Assembly: GCF_033095785.1 (NCBI RefSeq)
Contig: NZ_CP137134.1
Span: 3,162,001-3,226,000 of the forward strand
DNA length: 64,000 nt
Source of the DNA: Nitrosospira sp. Is2
Lineage (GTDB): Bacteria > Pseudomonadota > Gammaproteobacteria > Burkholderiales > Nitrosomonadaceae
Reading direction: 5' to 3'
In this document: positions 20,591-28,484 of the stretch, piece after piece
How the letters are laid out: every line of letters starts with the position of its first letter
How positions within the stretch are numbered: position 1 is the first letter of the stretch
Notes under the pieces: model-generated
Told to the model about the DNA's origin: nothing
The model's input: the letters and a program-made list of their open reading frames with translations, nothing else
Database searches by the model: none
Position numbers and translations under genes: made by a program

Positions 20591-22792
20591 ATGAAGGCAA
20601 AATGCTCCAAGGTCTTAAAAGCAGCTCTGTTCGGCCTCACCATCTTCCTCTTGCTGCCGATTGTCGCCAGGGCGGAACCTTGGATGGGGGGACTGGTTGT
20701 CCGTGATGATGTGGCATGGTCGAACCCAAGACCTGGAAATTATGGGACGGTCCATTACTTTCTTGATGAGGATCGAAACGAGCAGGTTCCCTTTGATGTG
20801 TTGATACAGGTGAATGCCGACGGTCGTTTGCCCTCCGAACTGCATGTGGAAGTCTTTACGAACTTGAATCGGCGCGATCATGCCAAAGTCTGGGAAGATG
20901 TGAAGGATGCCGGCGGACCCGACAGCTATTATATGACTTACCCGATGACCCATGTGGGGCGCGTCGGCAACAATGAGTTGTATAAAACTACTCTGACCGC
21001 GACTCGAACGGGTGCCTACCGTATAACGTCCCGGTACCGCTATGGCGATGACCCGTGGCGTTGGCATAATGATTTCAAAGCGGATGGTCAAATGCAACGG
21101 GATTTGGCAATTGTCGTCTCGCCGCGAAAGGTGTTGAACCTAACCCTGTACGAAGTTAATCCATACGTCGTGGAGGCCACAGCGGGCGGGACGTCTCAAC
21201 AGCGCAGCACACTTGAGGATTTCACGGATCACGATCAGGATGGTTACGATCCATTCAATCTTCACTATGTTCGTAACACGCTAGGGTTTAACACGCTTTG
21301 GCTGATGCCCATCTTCCCGAATACACGGGAGCGCCTCGAAGGGGAAAATGGACGACGGGTGGGAAACCATTCCCCAGGCAGTCCCTATGCGGCCCGGGAT
21401 TACTGGTCGGTCAGTGAACGCCTCTCGGACGCCGGTACCTCTGACGCGGCACTGCATGAATTCAAATATTTAGTAAACAAAGCAGAAGAACTCGATCTGA
21501 ACGTTTTTATCGACGTTGCTTTGAACCATGCAGGGCGGGACGTCATCGTTGGGCAAGGAGCAGTCGACCTGGGCCTCGCTTCACGAAGCGAAGCGGAGCA
21601 GCCTGTGGCTCGTGTTCGCCCGGCTTGGAGTACGAGCAAATCGAACTACCGGATCCACGCCCGCGGTGTAAATGACCTTGCCGAATACGCACCGACTGAT
21701 CGACTGGGTGAGCACCAGTGGTATGACGCAGGAGTTGATTGGTTCTTTGGCGACTATTCTTCTCTAGGCCCCAAACCTGGGCGCGGGCATGATACGAGCC
21801 GTGGGAGTGCGGAAGATGAACGAGATCTCTTGTATACCGACCTTGATCCAAGCGGCGGGCATGATTTCGAGGTGGAGAATGTCTGGAACTACTTTGCCTA
21901 TCTCTTCCCTTACTGGCTTCATCAGACTGATAACAAGCTGGACGGTATCAGGGCCGACTTCGCTCAGGGGTTACCTCCGCAGGCTTGGGAGTACATCATT
22001 AATAAGACTCGCCAGAAGAAATGGGACTTTATCTTTCTCGCGGAAGCGCTGGATCCCGATCCGATCCGTTACCGCGTTGCGCGCCACTTCGATCTTTTAA
22101 CGACGGTTGATCATGGGTTATATAGAAACAACAGCGTTACGATGAGTCAGCTCGTTCGAAGCCTTGAACAGGAAGCGGCTATTTACGGGTACAACGCACC
22201 GGTTCTTCGCAATGGAACCAGCCATGATGAAGATGGCAATAGCAATGCATGGTTGATGATGGCGCGTCATGCTGTTGCCGCTGCCCTCCCCGGCGTCCCG
22301 ATGATATACATGAGCCAGCCCTTGGGAGTTGGCGATAAGGTTGATTTTCAATACTCGTGGCAGAACATTGCTGGTCATTGGAGCCGGAGTAACGCTAAGG
22401 TTTTCGACATGTACCGTAGACTTAACACGGCCCGCACCCAAAATGCCGCCTTGCGTTCCACCAACCGCTATTTCCTGACTAAACAGCGGGGAGGGGGGTT
22501 TAATGACGCAATTTTTTCCGTCGCCCGATGGCAGGAAGATAGTCTTCTTTTTGTTTTTATCAATCTCCGCGATCAGAAAATTGATCCGGAAACCTTTGCT
22601 GTGCCACGTGACGTTCCATTAGATAGTAGCCCGGGCGCGCGATATCAGGTTCGTAACCTTGTTGCAGATGATCCATCCGCTGCCATTTGGCCGGAACCTC
22701 GAACGGCGGGCGACATTATTGCAAACGGCCTCCATGTAACTTTCACCACGCCTAATGAAGTCCAATACTTGCGGTTGGAGCGCGTACCTTAA
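20591..22792 (+). CDS. Secreted alpha-amylase family protein (GH13) with N-terminal beta domain
   Basis: A 733-aa protein preceded by a near-perfect ribosome site (AAGGAGGAAGT). The signal peptide is residues 1-28, ending ARA. Residues 30-180 form a beta-rich domain like those in front of GH13 barrels that act on branched or long glucans. The barrel starts near 185 (LYEVNPYVVEA). The catalytic signatures are DVALNH (Asp308), DGIRADFAQG with nucleophile Asp456, FLAEALD with acid/base Glu485, and TSHDE with Asp546. A C-terminal beta-sandwich follows (residues 640-733). The exact bond specificity (amylase, pullulanase-like or maltosyltransferase-like) cannot be told by eye. It lies 70 bases after the smaller GH13 gene and is probably co-transcribed with it. 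Confidence 0.86.
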   Translation: MKAKCSKVLKAALFGLTIFLLLPIVARAEPWMGGLVVRDDVAWSNPRPGNYGTVHYFLDEDRNEQVPFDVLIQVNADGRLPSELHVEVFTNLNRRDHAKVWEDVKDAGGPDSYYMTYPMTHVGRVGNNELYKTTLTATRTGAYRITSRYRYGDDPWRWHNDFKADGQMQRDLAIVVSPRKVLNLTLYEVNPYVVEATAGGTSQQRSTLEDFTDHDQDGYDPFNLHYVRNTLGFNTLWLMPIFPNTRERLEGENGRRVGNHSPGSPYAARDYWSVSERLSDAGTSDAALHEFKYLVNKAEELDLNVFIDVALNHAGRDVIVGQGAVDLGLASRSEAEQPVARVRPAWSTSKSNYRIHARGVNDLAEYAPTDRLGEHQWYDAGVDWFFGDYSSLGPKPGRGHDTSRGSAEDERDLLYTDLDPSGGHDFEVENVWNYFAYLFPYWLHQTDNKLDGIRADFAQGLPPQAWEYIINKTRQKKWDFIFLAEALDPDPIRYRVARHFDLLTTVDHGLYRNNSVTMSQLVRSLEQEAAIYGYNAPVLRNGTSHDEDGNSNAWLMMARHAVAAALPGVPMIYMSQPLGVGDKVDFQYSWQNIAGHWSRSNAKVFDMYRRLNTARTQNAALRSTNRYFLTKQRGGGFNDAIFSVARWQEDSLLFVFINLRDQKIDPETFAVPRDVPLDSSPGARYQVRNLVADDPSAAIWPEPRTAGDIIANGLHVTFTTPNEVQYLRLERVP

Positions 22793-23174
22793 ACATGAGC
22801 TACACACCGTGTTCCAGCGAACTTTGGCGATTTGTGAAAATTTTTGGATCGCCCCAGTCGCTAGCTTAATTACCGTGATTCGATATGAAGCAGACTGCGC
22901 ACATTCCGCATCACAAAATGAGTTACAAACACAAATTTTTGCAGAAAAACACTATTTCTACTGCCTCGTTAGCCATTGACGGCATGTTCAGTCAATTATT
23001 TCGTGAAGTACTTTAATTCTCAAGGGTTTCGATTTTCCAAGTCTTATCAACGAACGGCCCGAGCTTAGACGTTGCACGTCCACAATCGGGAAACCCAGCT
23101 GTTTGAAATGTGTTGAATCAGCAACTAGTCTGACGACATGTCAGAAAATCTCGACTACCACGTAAAAATACGGG
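22793..23174. other. Intergenic region with no recognised feature
   Basis: 382 bases between convergent transcription units, relatively AT-rich. No convincing coding frame with a ribosome site, no hairpin followed by a T-run, and no repeat was found by eye. Confidence 0.5.
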
Positions 23175-23606
23175 CTATCGGTCAATTTCTACAGCTACCG
23201 GAATTCCTAATGCTGCACCGATCTCTTCGAGCTTGCGTTTCTTGTATGGGTTATTGGCATGGGTAGTAACATACCACCCACCTTTCCGGATCTGGCTCTG
23301 GTAGCCCATGGCGGGTTGGCGTGATACAAGTGCGATGCCGGATAGGCGAATGCCTAGTTGACTCACTCGTTCCAATCCCATCCGCTCAAGGGCGGTGGCA
23401 AAGACTTCATTGGCGTTACCCGGATTGATGTCTTGGCCGTCCACAGTCACGCGTAGCCCCGTTTTTGGCCCCTTGTGATGGGAACCTATCTTCCTGTTTG
23501 GCGTTGGGCTTCGCTGTTTTTTCGAGATTGTGGCCAACGCGTCCGCGATTAGATCGTCAAATCCATCTAAAACCAGCTCTTCCATATTCTTTACCATTTC
23601 GGACAT
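23175..23606 (-). CDS. Conserved-looking hypothetical protein, third gene of RAMA cassette
   Basis: A 143-aa protein with GGAG nine bases before its ATG; that site overlaps the end of the preceding gene. Residues 1-35 are acidic and helical. After a basic Ser/His/Lys/Gly segment (SHHKGPK), residues 50-143 form a compact alpha/beta domain beginning LRVTVDGQDI, with a helix ATALERMGLERVSQLGI, a strand SGIALVS, a GGWYVTTHANN strand and a final helix-strand ending IPVAVEI. I have the impression that this C-terminal domain recurs in bacterial proteins of unknown function near nucleic-acid or modification genes, but I cannot name it. It is probably cytoplasmic, as there is no signal or membrane segment. 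Co-directional and nearly contiguous with the two upstream genes, so probably part of one functional unit. Confidence 0.75.
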   Translation of the reverse strand: MSEMVKNMEELVLDGFDDLIADALATISKKQRSPTPNRKIGSHHKGPKTGLRVTVDGQDINPGNANEVFATALERMGLERVSQLGIRLSGIALVSRQPAMGYQSQIRKGGWYVTTHANNPYKKRKLEEIGAALGIPVAVEIDR

Positions 23607-23611
23607 GATGC

Positions 23612-23890
23612 TTATCTCCGTTTAATCCGTTTGGCTCCATGCCCGATGGTAATGAGGTATCCATCGTGACTGCTGTCGAGCTTGTACGCGTCCAAATACT
23701 CGGCCAACTTCCGGATCGGCTCCCGTCCGAATTCCCGTTCCATGGCTCGAATGCTGGTACGGCTGAAATAGCGATGCACGCCGCCATGCCCGTCATGCTT
23801 CTTCTCGCCAAACTGATCCAGCCATTGGACAATTAGTGGCGGAATGCACTGCTGCTGTGCTCGTACCGTAGCGTGGGAGCGCGCGTTCAT
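23612..23890 (-). CDS. Small hypothetical protein, middle gene of RAMA cassette
   Basis: A 92-aa basic protein whose ATG overlaps the stop of the upstream gene (ATGA at 23887-23890), which argues for translational coupling. It contains VQWLDQFGEKKHDGHGG, then YFSRTSIRAMEREFG and a helix PIRKLAEYLDAYKL, ending with SSHDGYLITIGH and a Lys/Arg tail. The pattern of helices followed by a short strand pair could be a small nucleic-acid-binding fold, but no named domain is recognised. The gap to the next gene is five bases. No signal peptide. Confidence 0.72.
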   Translation of the reverse strand: MNARSHATVRAQQQCIPPLIVQWLDQFGEKKHDGHGGVHRYFSRTSIRAMEREFGREPIRKLAEYLDAYKLDSSHDGYLITIGHGAKRIKRR

Positions 23891-24378
23891 GACTGTTTAC
23901 GCTCCGTTTGAGATGTTCCGAACTCGTCATCGAGTTCTTGAATAAATTTCTGTACCACCTCCTCCTTGACCCGGCATTCATCCGCAAGCTTCCACTCCTT
24001 ATCCTGGGGACGCTTTATCCAAAGCTCATGCCAGGCGTTACGGCTCCCGCCGGCGATTGTATTTGCCAACCTCGCTGGCGAAATTGCGCTGCCGTTATAA
24101 ATGACTTCATCGTTTTCGACCTTCGCGTAGGAGTACGTGCCTCGGTACTGCATGCGAATCTGTGTCCCATGGGGCAGAAACAGGTTCTTCCATTGATAAC
24201 CGCGAATGGCGCTACTAACCTCTGACAACAACTCCGGTTTGCAGCTCGCGTTATCCAGCCAGTATTGAATGGCAGTGGAAACCATCTCAACAGGGTCGCG
24301 CGGATCACTGTTGCTTTGCAGAAAATTTACAAACTCCAGAAATTGTTCTGTCGGAATTGGAACTGATATTGATTGCAT
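23887..24378 (-). CDS. RHH-like plus RAMA-domain protein, first gene of cassette
   Basis: A 163-aa protein. Residues 1-45 begin with a beta strand (MQSISVPIP) followed by two helices, like a ribbon-helix-helix DNA-binding start. Residues 68-140 match the RAMA (restriction enzyme adenine methylase associated) pattern: FLPHGTQIRMQYRGTYSYAK, the strand EVIYNGSAISPARLAN and the NAWHELWIKRP motif. RAMA domains are predicted to read modified DNA bases or to accompany modification enzymes. A charged helical tail ends the protein. No methylase or nuclease domain is attached, so this is a stand-alone reader-like protein. Direct repeats lie just upstream (24396-24411), compatible with autoregulation. 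The domain call comes from motif memory; function is inferred. Confidence 0.78.
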   Translation of the reverse strand: MQSISVPIPTEQFLEFVNFLQSNSDPRDPVEMVSTAIQYWLDNASCKPELLSEVSSAIRGYQWKNLFLPHGTQIRMQYRGTYSYAKVENDEVIYNGSAISPARLANTIAGGSRNAWHELWIKRPQDKEWKLADECRVKEEVVQKFIQELDDEFGTSQTERKQS

Positions 24379-24395
24379 ATTTAATTTACCTTAAA

Positions 24396-24411
24396 TGATA
24401 TTGTTTGATAT
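24396..24411. promoter_or_regulatory. Direct-repeat operator candidate before RAMA cassette
   Basis: Two copies of TGATAT (24396-24401 and 24406-24411) are spaced ten bases apart, one helical turn, about 18 bases before the ATG of the RAMA gene. A third TGATAT occurs at 24364-24369 just inside the gene. Ribbon-helix-helix repressors commonly bind short repeats with one-turn spacing, and the first cassette protein has an RHH-like start. An operator for autoregulation is inferred. Confidence 0.4.
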
Positions 24412-25079
24412 TTTAATTCCCTCCAAATTTAAAGTCAAAGAAATAAAAGCGAAAACGCATAGAGGAAACATTTCCTAAAAGGAAAAAAGAAAACCGTTCA
24501 AAAAAATAGAGGTTGCTGCGAAAATGGAGGGTTCCTATTGACGGGATAACCTATTGCTCGTTCATCGAAACAGATATTGCGAAGAGTCTCAGGATCGATA
24601 CGAATTAAATGCGCAAACGTACAGCACGCAAACGTACAGCACGCAAACGTATACGCACGGTTAGGGTCGCCCCCGTAACCCTCGTCTTCGAACCACAGGC
24701 AAAAGTAGAGATGGAGATAACCGCCGCCGAGCAAGAGTTCATGCGAAACAGGCCGCTAACGCTTAGTAAAGTACTCTTGTCCTAGTTACCACTATCGCCG
24801 TTACCAGCGGAACGGAAGTTTCAGAGCGGCAACTGGCGGAAGTTGCGGCTGAGCTTTAGTAAAAACTCGGTCACTGTAGAGAGGAAGTACGGCAGGTCCA
24901 GGAAGTCGGTGAGCGGGGACGAAATAACGATGTAAATTAATACTATACGGGAAAACAAAGGACTAACGGGAGTTAAGGGGGCACTGTAGGATATCCTTAT
25001 TGACTTGATTACTATCCGCTTACTAATTATTTTTCAGTTACCGAAAATTTCCTCAAAGACGGTATAACTTATTGATTAC
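24412..25079. other. Intergenic region with AT-rich promoter zone and 15-base tandem repeat
   Basis: About 670 bases between the RAMA cassette and the tRNA. The left 90 bases are markedly AT-rich and probably hold the cassette promoter. A short tandem repeat lies at 24613-24650. The rest shows no supported gene; a 78-codon minus-strand frame at 24498-24734 runs through the repeat and encodes a cysteine-rich repeat, which I judge spurious. Confidence 0.45.
24613..24650. repeat. 15-base tandem repeat, about 2.5 copies
   Basis: The core GCAAACGT occurs at 24613, 24628 and 24643, giving a 15-base period with unit GCAAACGTACAGCAC. The copies are exact through the second unit. No gene covers it, so it could be a replication-slippage product or a protein-binding array. 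Confidence 0.75.
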
Positions 25080-25168
25080 TGGTGCCCGGAGCCGGAATCG
25101 AACCGGCATGGGCGATTAAGCCCGAGGGATTTTAAGTCCCTTGTGTCTACCGATTTCACCATCCGGGC
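25080..25168 (-). tRNA. tRNA-Leu (anticodon UAA)
   Basis: The minus strand starts with GCCCGGA, pairs with TCCGGGC at the 3' end, and is followed by discriminator A and an encoded CCA (25080-25082). The anticodon stem AGGGA / TCCCT encloses loop CTTAAAA with anticodon TAA. A long variable arm (class II tRNA) and the GGTTCGATTCC T-arm are present, as expected for leucine. A TACAAT -10-like box lies at 25189-25194. No second copy of the 3' end was seen in the window that would mark an integrated element. Confidence 0.95.
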
Positions 25169-25411
25169 GGTAGAGTAAGGTTTTTTTTATTGTAACTCAA
25201 GCGGAGAGGCTGGAGACACGGAAACGTCTGCAAAATTTTACCGAGTTTAGAGCGGGCATAAGGTTAAGGTCCGCTGATGGGGGGGTGAAGAGCATCAAGG
25301 CAACATGACAGCCCAGACCCAACGACGCTCAAACAAACTCCCCCGGTCTAAAGCAGCTTATAAGGGTTTCCCTTAGTCTAAAACCATGGTTTCCCCAATG
25401 TACTGATGGTA

Positions 25412-25441
25412 TTGACTGCAGTACGATGAACTCACATTAAT
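25412..25441 (+). promoter_or_regulatory. Possible sigma-70 promoter for small exported protein gene
   Basis: TTGACT at 25412-25417 and an ATTAAT box at 25436-25441 with an 18-base gap lie 22 bases before the ATG of the coiled-coil protein gene. The perfect palindrome AAACCATGGTTT at 25381-25392, just upstream, may be a regulator site. Confidence 0.4.
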
Positions 25442-25463
25442 TCTATATGGGTTCATTCTCATC

Positions 25464-25886
25464 ATGAAAACAAATTTGGTACGTATTTTCGCCGCTTTAT
25501 CTGTGATGGGGTCGTTGGCTTTGCTGAGCTCTACCGCAACGGCGGCTCAGCCTGTCGACACACCCGAGATTCGCGCCGCTGCTCAGAATGCCACAACTTC
25601 GGGCGACCACGAGGCCGTGGCGAAACATTATGAAGATGTTGCTGCTCAGGTGCAGGCGAAATTGAAAGAACAAAAGGAATTGCTGGAGCAATATCAGAAT
25701 AAAAGCTATCTCTATGGTAGACAGGCCCAAGACCTGCAATCGCATACTGAAGCGTTGATTCGCGCTCATGAGCAGACGGTGACCGCCACCATAGAAGAGG
25801 CGAATGTGCATCGTCAAACGGCTTCGAAGCTTCAGGAGAAGCACGCGTCCGATAGTCAACCGGCCAATAGTGTGCGCGGATTATAG
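25464..25886 (+). CDS. Exported small coiled-coil protein of unknown function
   Basis: A 140-aa protein with a clear signal peptide (KTNLVRIF, then a hydrophobic core to about residue 27, ending ATAA). The mature part is almost all helical: a segment resembling a tetratricopeptide-like start (SGDHEAVAKHYEDVAAQVQA, residues 47-66), then a coiled coil rich in Lys, Glu and Gln (LKEQKELLEQYQNK) and further heptad-like helices up to residue 125. No cysteines or lipobox are evident, so it should be a soluble periplasmic protein. It is monocistronic between the tRNA and a pseudogene. Function unknown. Confidence 0.75.
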   Translation: MKTNLVRIFAALSVMGSLALLSSTATAAQPVDTPEIRAAAQNATTSGDHEAVAKHYEDVAAQVQAKLKEQKELLEQYQNKSYLYGRQAQDLQSHTEALIRAHEQTVTATIEEANVHRQTASKLQEKHASDSQPANSVRGL

Positions 25887-25949
25887 TGACCCCTGCAGTT
25901 GCGCAATACTCAGTTCAGTCCTTTCCCTTTCCTCAAATATCGGGCTATC

Positions 25950-25977
25950 GGCGGCGGTGTTTGAGGTAACCGCCGCC
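25950..25977. other. GC-rich inverted repeat downstream of small exported protein gene
   Basis: GGCGGCGGT (25950-25958) pairs with ACCGCCGCC (25969-25977) around a ten-base loop. It lies 64 bases after the stop of the coiled-coil protein gene. No T-run follows on either strand, so it is at best a weak or factor-assisted terminator. Confidence 0.4.
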
Positions 25978-26142
25978 GGACAGTGAGCCCCAACCTTGCC
26001 CGGCCGGTGCGTCGGCGGGGCTCGTGAAATTCCAGGCGTTCAACAGGGCTTAGGTGCTCCTCTATTTGAGGCATCATCCTTTGCCGCCCCGGTCTTGCGC
26101 CTGGTTCCTTTGCCGGCACACATGTGCGGTCCTACGCATTGT

Positions 26143-27035
26143 TCAGCGCCACAGCCAGCCCAGCCACTTTGCGTGGAGGCTCTGCACATAGAGCCGGTCT
26201 TCAGTTTCTGTAACGGCGGTCGTATCGGGGTAGACCCCGGTGGGGTCCTGCAGATCAGCCACTACCTTGCCGTCTTCCGTGAAGGCCATCACATGTCCAT
26301 AGGGCATTGCGATCCGCCACAACGCGCGGAAGTCGCAGCGCGAGTTGGCGCAGGAACGGCGTGCCCGCGATCGAATCGGCCGCCCCGATTACGCGGTTTG
26401 GCAAAACCAAGCCAGATTTTGCCGTTCAGTCCACGCATCAGATTGTCCGGGTAGCCGGGCAGGTTGTCGAGGAGGACAGTGGCCTGGGACCCGCCAGCTG
26501 CAATGTCGAGGTTGTGAGCCGACACAGGGATCTTCCACACTCGGTATTTACCGGTCTCGTTGATGAACAGGTACTGCTCGTCGTTACTTAGCGCACACCG
26601 GTGGCAAAGCTCAGGCCCGTGGCTATGATCCGCACCGCCTGTTTGCTCGGGTCGTACTCGAGGATGCGCCCAGTGGAGGACTGCTCGACGATGTCGAGCA
26701 CGCTAGCCTCGAAAGTGCCGCCCCGTTCCGAGGGCGCGAAGCGGGTCGACGCATCGCTAAAATAGATCTTGCCATTACCTGCCACGATGACGGCATCATA
26801 GCGGATCGGGTCGCCCTCCATCGTGTCTGCGAGCATGGTGATTTGACCCTTGGGACTGATCGATAGCAATCCCCTGATCGCGTCAGCTGCGATCAGGTTA
26901 CCGGCGGAATCGAAGTCGAAGCTCAGCACCCTCCCTCCCGATGGCGCGAAGCGGAAGTACCCTGGCCCTTAACAGCGGCTCACGCCTTCTCGGCGCGCCT
27001 GATAGTTGGGCAGACGGATCTCGAGACCGGATCAG
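26143..27035 (-). pseudogene. Decayed strictosidine-synthase / SMP-30-like beta-propeller gene
   Basis: Minus-strand pieces in different frames line up as one protein: FRFAPSGGRVLSFDFDSAGN (around 26900-26950, after an in-frame stop), GDPIRYDAVIVAGNGKIYFS, GRILEYDPSKQAV and GLSFATGV up to 26586; then after a one-base shift LSNDEQYLFINETGKYRVWK and DNLPGYPDNLMRGLNGKIWL to about 26395; then after further shifts LALRLPR, MPYGHVMAFTEDGKVVADLQ and a terminal SLHAKWLGWLWR stop at 26143. This order and these motifs are typical of strictosidine-synthase-like/SMP-30 propeller proteins. At least three frameshifts and one stop codon break it, and the N-terminal third is missing. No function is expected. 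Confidence 0.8.
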
Positions 27036-27509
27036 GCTATGCTCATCCCGACCATATTTTTTCCATAATTTTTCCAAGTGGTCGTCAATTGGAGACAATA
27101 GATAGATGCTCTGTATATCGCTATTACACCAAAAGTCGATGAATTTTTCAGGATATATTGTGTCAAAATGGAGACAGCCAAATTTACCTTATTATTCAAT
27201 AGCTTATACGCATCCTAACTCTTGCGCGACAGCTTTACTGTCGGGTTCTGCGGCGACAGGGAAGATTGTTCGGGTTGAGGTCACCCCCGAGTTATTCCCT
27301 CGTAAAACCGCAATTGCAATAAGCAGTTAAGGCCACTGGCACAGTCCCTGCTGGGGGGTAGTTGCAAGGTGCGGGAGTGGATCGTTTTAGGGGTTGACGA
27401 GGGAGAGCAGCCTGGTCCATAGAATAATAACCGCCCTGCGACCGGCTTCGGCCGGACCTGTTTTTACATGCATGTAACACAATGTTTAACTCACCCTCAG
27501 GAGACAAAC
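27036..27509. other. Intergenic region before RTX protein gene
   Basis: The left part (27036-27230) is AT-rich and contains two similar words, TCAATTGGAGACA near 27089 and TCAAAATGGAGACA near 27163, which could be residues of a mobile-element end but are too short to call. A 74-codon plus-strand frame at 27106-27330 has no convincing ribosome site and is not called. A hairpin with a TTCG loop lies at 27442-27465. CAGGAGA directly precedes the RTX ATG. Confidence 0.4.
27442..27465 (+). terminator. UUCG-loop hairpin followed by T-run in RTX gene leader
   Basis: CCGGC (27442-27446), loop TTCG, GCCGG (27451-27455), then ACCTGTTTTT. The stem is short but carries the very stable UUCG tetraloop. 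It lies 45 bases before the RTX start codon, so it either ends upstream transcription or acts as a leader attenuator. Confidence 0.45.
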
Positions 27510-28379
27510 ATGGGAATCTCTCAAGCAAGCCACGACGATTACGACAAAGATGCAAAGGACCACGGCAAGGGGCCAGGGGACGATAAGAAGGACGATAAGG
27601 GCGGCAAAGATAACGGAGACTACGAGGAATACGGCAGTCACCCGGGCAAATACGGCGATAAATACGACGGTGCCTGTCTCCCAAAATGGCTGGAAAACAG
27701 GGACTATGACGGCAAATATAAATATGGTAAGGACTGGAAGGACGATCACCTCAATGGCTCGAACAAGAACGACTATCTGAATGGTCGCGGAGGCAATGAC
27801 ACGATTAATGGGAACAAGGGCAACGATGCGCTGATAGGCGGCAAAGGGAATGACAAGCTCAACGGCGGTGACGGCGTCGATATCCTCGTGGGAGGCAAAG
27901 GCTATGACACCCTCTGGGGAGGCAAGGGCAACGATTACTTCGCCTTCACCGGTGACAAGAACGGGGGCAAGTTCAATTGGGACGGTCCCGATAAGATAAA
28001 GGACTTTGAAGACAATGACCCCAAGCACGGCCGGGATGATTATGACAAAGGCAAATCAGACGACAAACTGGTATTCTGCAAAGATGATCTCGATGATGCG
28101 GTCAAAGATAAGAAATACCATGATTGGGAAAAGGACGGTCACTTAAACCCCAAGTATTTCACGGACGAGAAATCGCATCATTATGAAAAGTGGGAAAAAC
28201 CCGGCGATGTTGATCACCATTTCGTCTGGGACAGAAAGGGAGGCTCTGACACGGGTACGCTGTATTTCGACGCTGATGGGGAGCAGGGCGGGCATTCGTA
28301 CGGACTCGTCAAGTTGGCGGAGATTACGATCGTCGGAAAAGGAGATCTCGATGCATCGGATATCCTCGTAGCATACTGA
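27510..28379 (+). CDS. RTX (hemolysin-type calcium-binding repeat) protein
   Basis: A 289-aa protein with ATG at 27510 after CAGGAGA; an earlier in-frame ATG at 27468 has no ribosome site. Residues 5-75 are extremely rich in Asp, Lys and Gly. Residues 80-144 contain five to six GGxGxD-type nonapeptide repeats (GRGGNDTING, GGKGNDKLNG, GGKGYDTLWG, GGKGNDYFAF), which fold into a calcium-bound beta roll. The rest is again Asp/Lys/His-rich and ends DASDILVAY, a hydrophobic C-terminus like type I secretion signals. There is no N-terminal signal peptide, so export by an ABC-type (type I) secretion system is likely; none is encoded here. No enzymatic domain is visible, so a surface, biofilm or calcium-binding role is inferred. 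Confidence 0.85.
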   Translation: MGISQASHDDYDKDAKDHGKGPGDDKKDDKGGKDNGDYEEYGSHPGKYGDKYDGACLPKWLENRDYDGKYKYGKDWKDDHLNGSNKNDYLNGRGGNDTINGNKGNDALIGGKGNDKLNGGDGVDILVGGKGYDTLWGGKGNDYFAFTGDKNGGKFNWDGPDKIKDFEDNDPKHGRDDYDKGKSDDKLVFCKDDLDDAVKDKKYHDWEKDGHLNPKYFTDEKSHHYEKWEKPGDVDHHFVWDRKGGSDTGTLYFDADGEQGGHSYGLVKLAEITIVGKGDLDASDILVAY

Positions 28380-28449
28380 GGCCGCACCAAGTCCAAGTCT
28401 TGTGTACGAGAGACACAAAGCCGACCTGAGATTCAAGTAATCAGAATAG

Positions 28450-28484
28450 ATGCCCGCGGAGGAATCCGTGGGCATTTATTTTTT
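28450..28484 (+). terminator. Rho-independent terminator of RTX gene
   Basis: ATGCCCGCGG pairs with CCGTGGGCAT (one G-T pair) around AGGAAT, followed by TTATTTTTT. It lies 70 bases after the RTX stop codon. Confidence 0.85.

Noticed and set aside
24613..24650. Possible CRISPR array
   Set aside because: The unit is only 15 bases with no spacers, and no cas gene is present in the window.
24498..24734. 78-codon minus-strand frame with repeated TFACC units
   Set aside because: The repeat in the protein comes from the DNA tandem repeat; no ribosome site and no domain.
25080..25168. tRNA-Leu as an integration site for an island
   Set aside because: No second copy of the tRNA 3' end and no integrase were found in the window.
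27085..27180. Two GGAGACA-containing words suggesting an insertion-sequence end
   Set aside because: Too short and not in inverted orientation; no transposase remnant nearby.
27106..27330. 74-codon plus-strand frame
   Set aside because: No ribosome site, unlike its neighbours in codon use, no recognisable protein.
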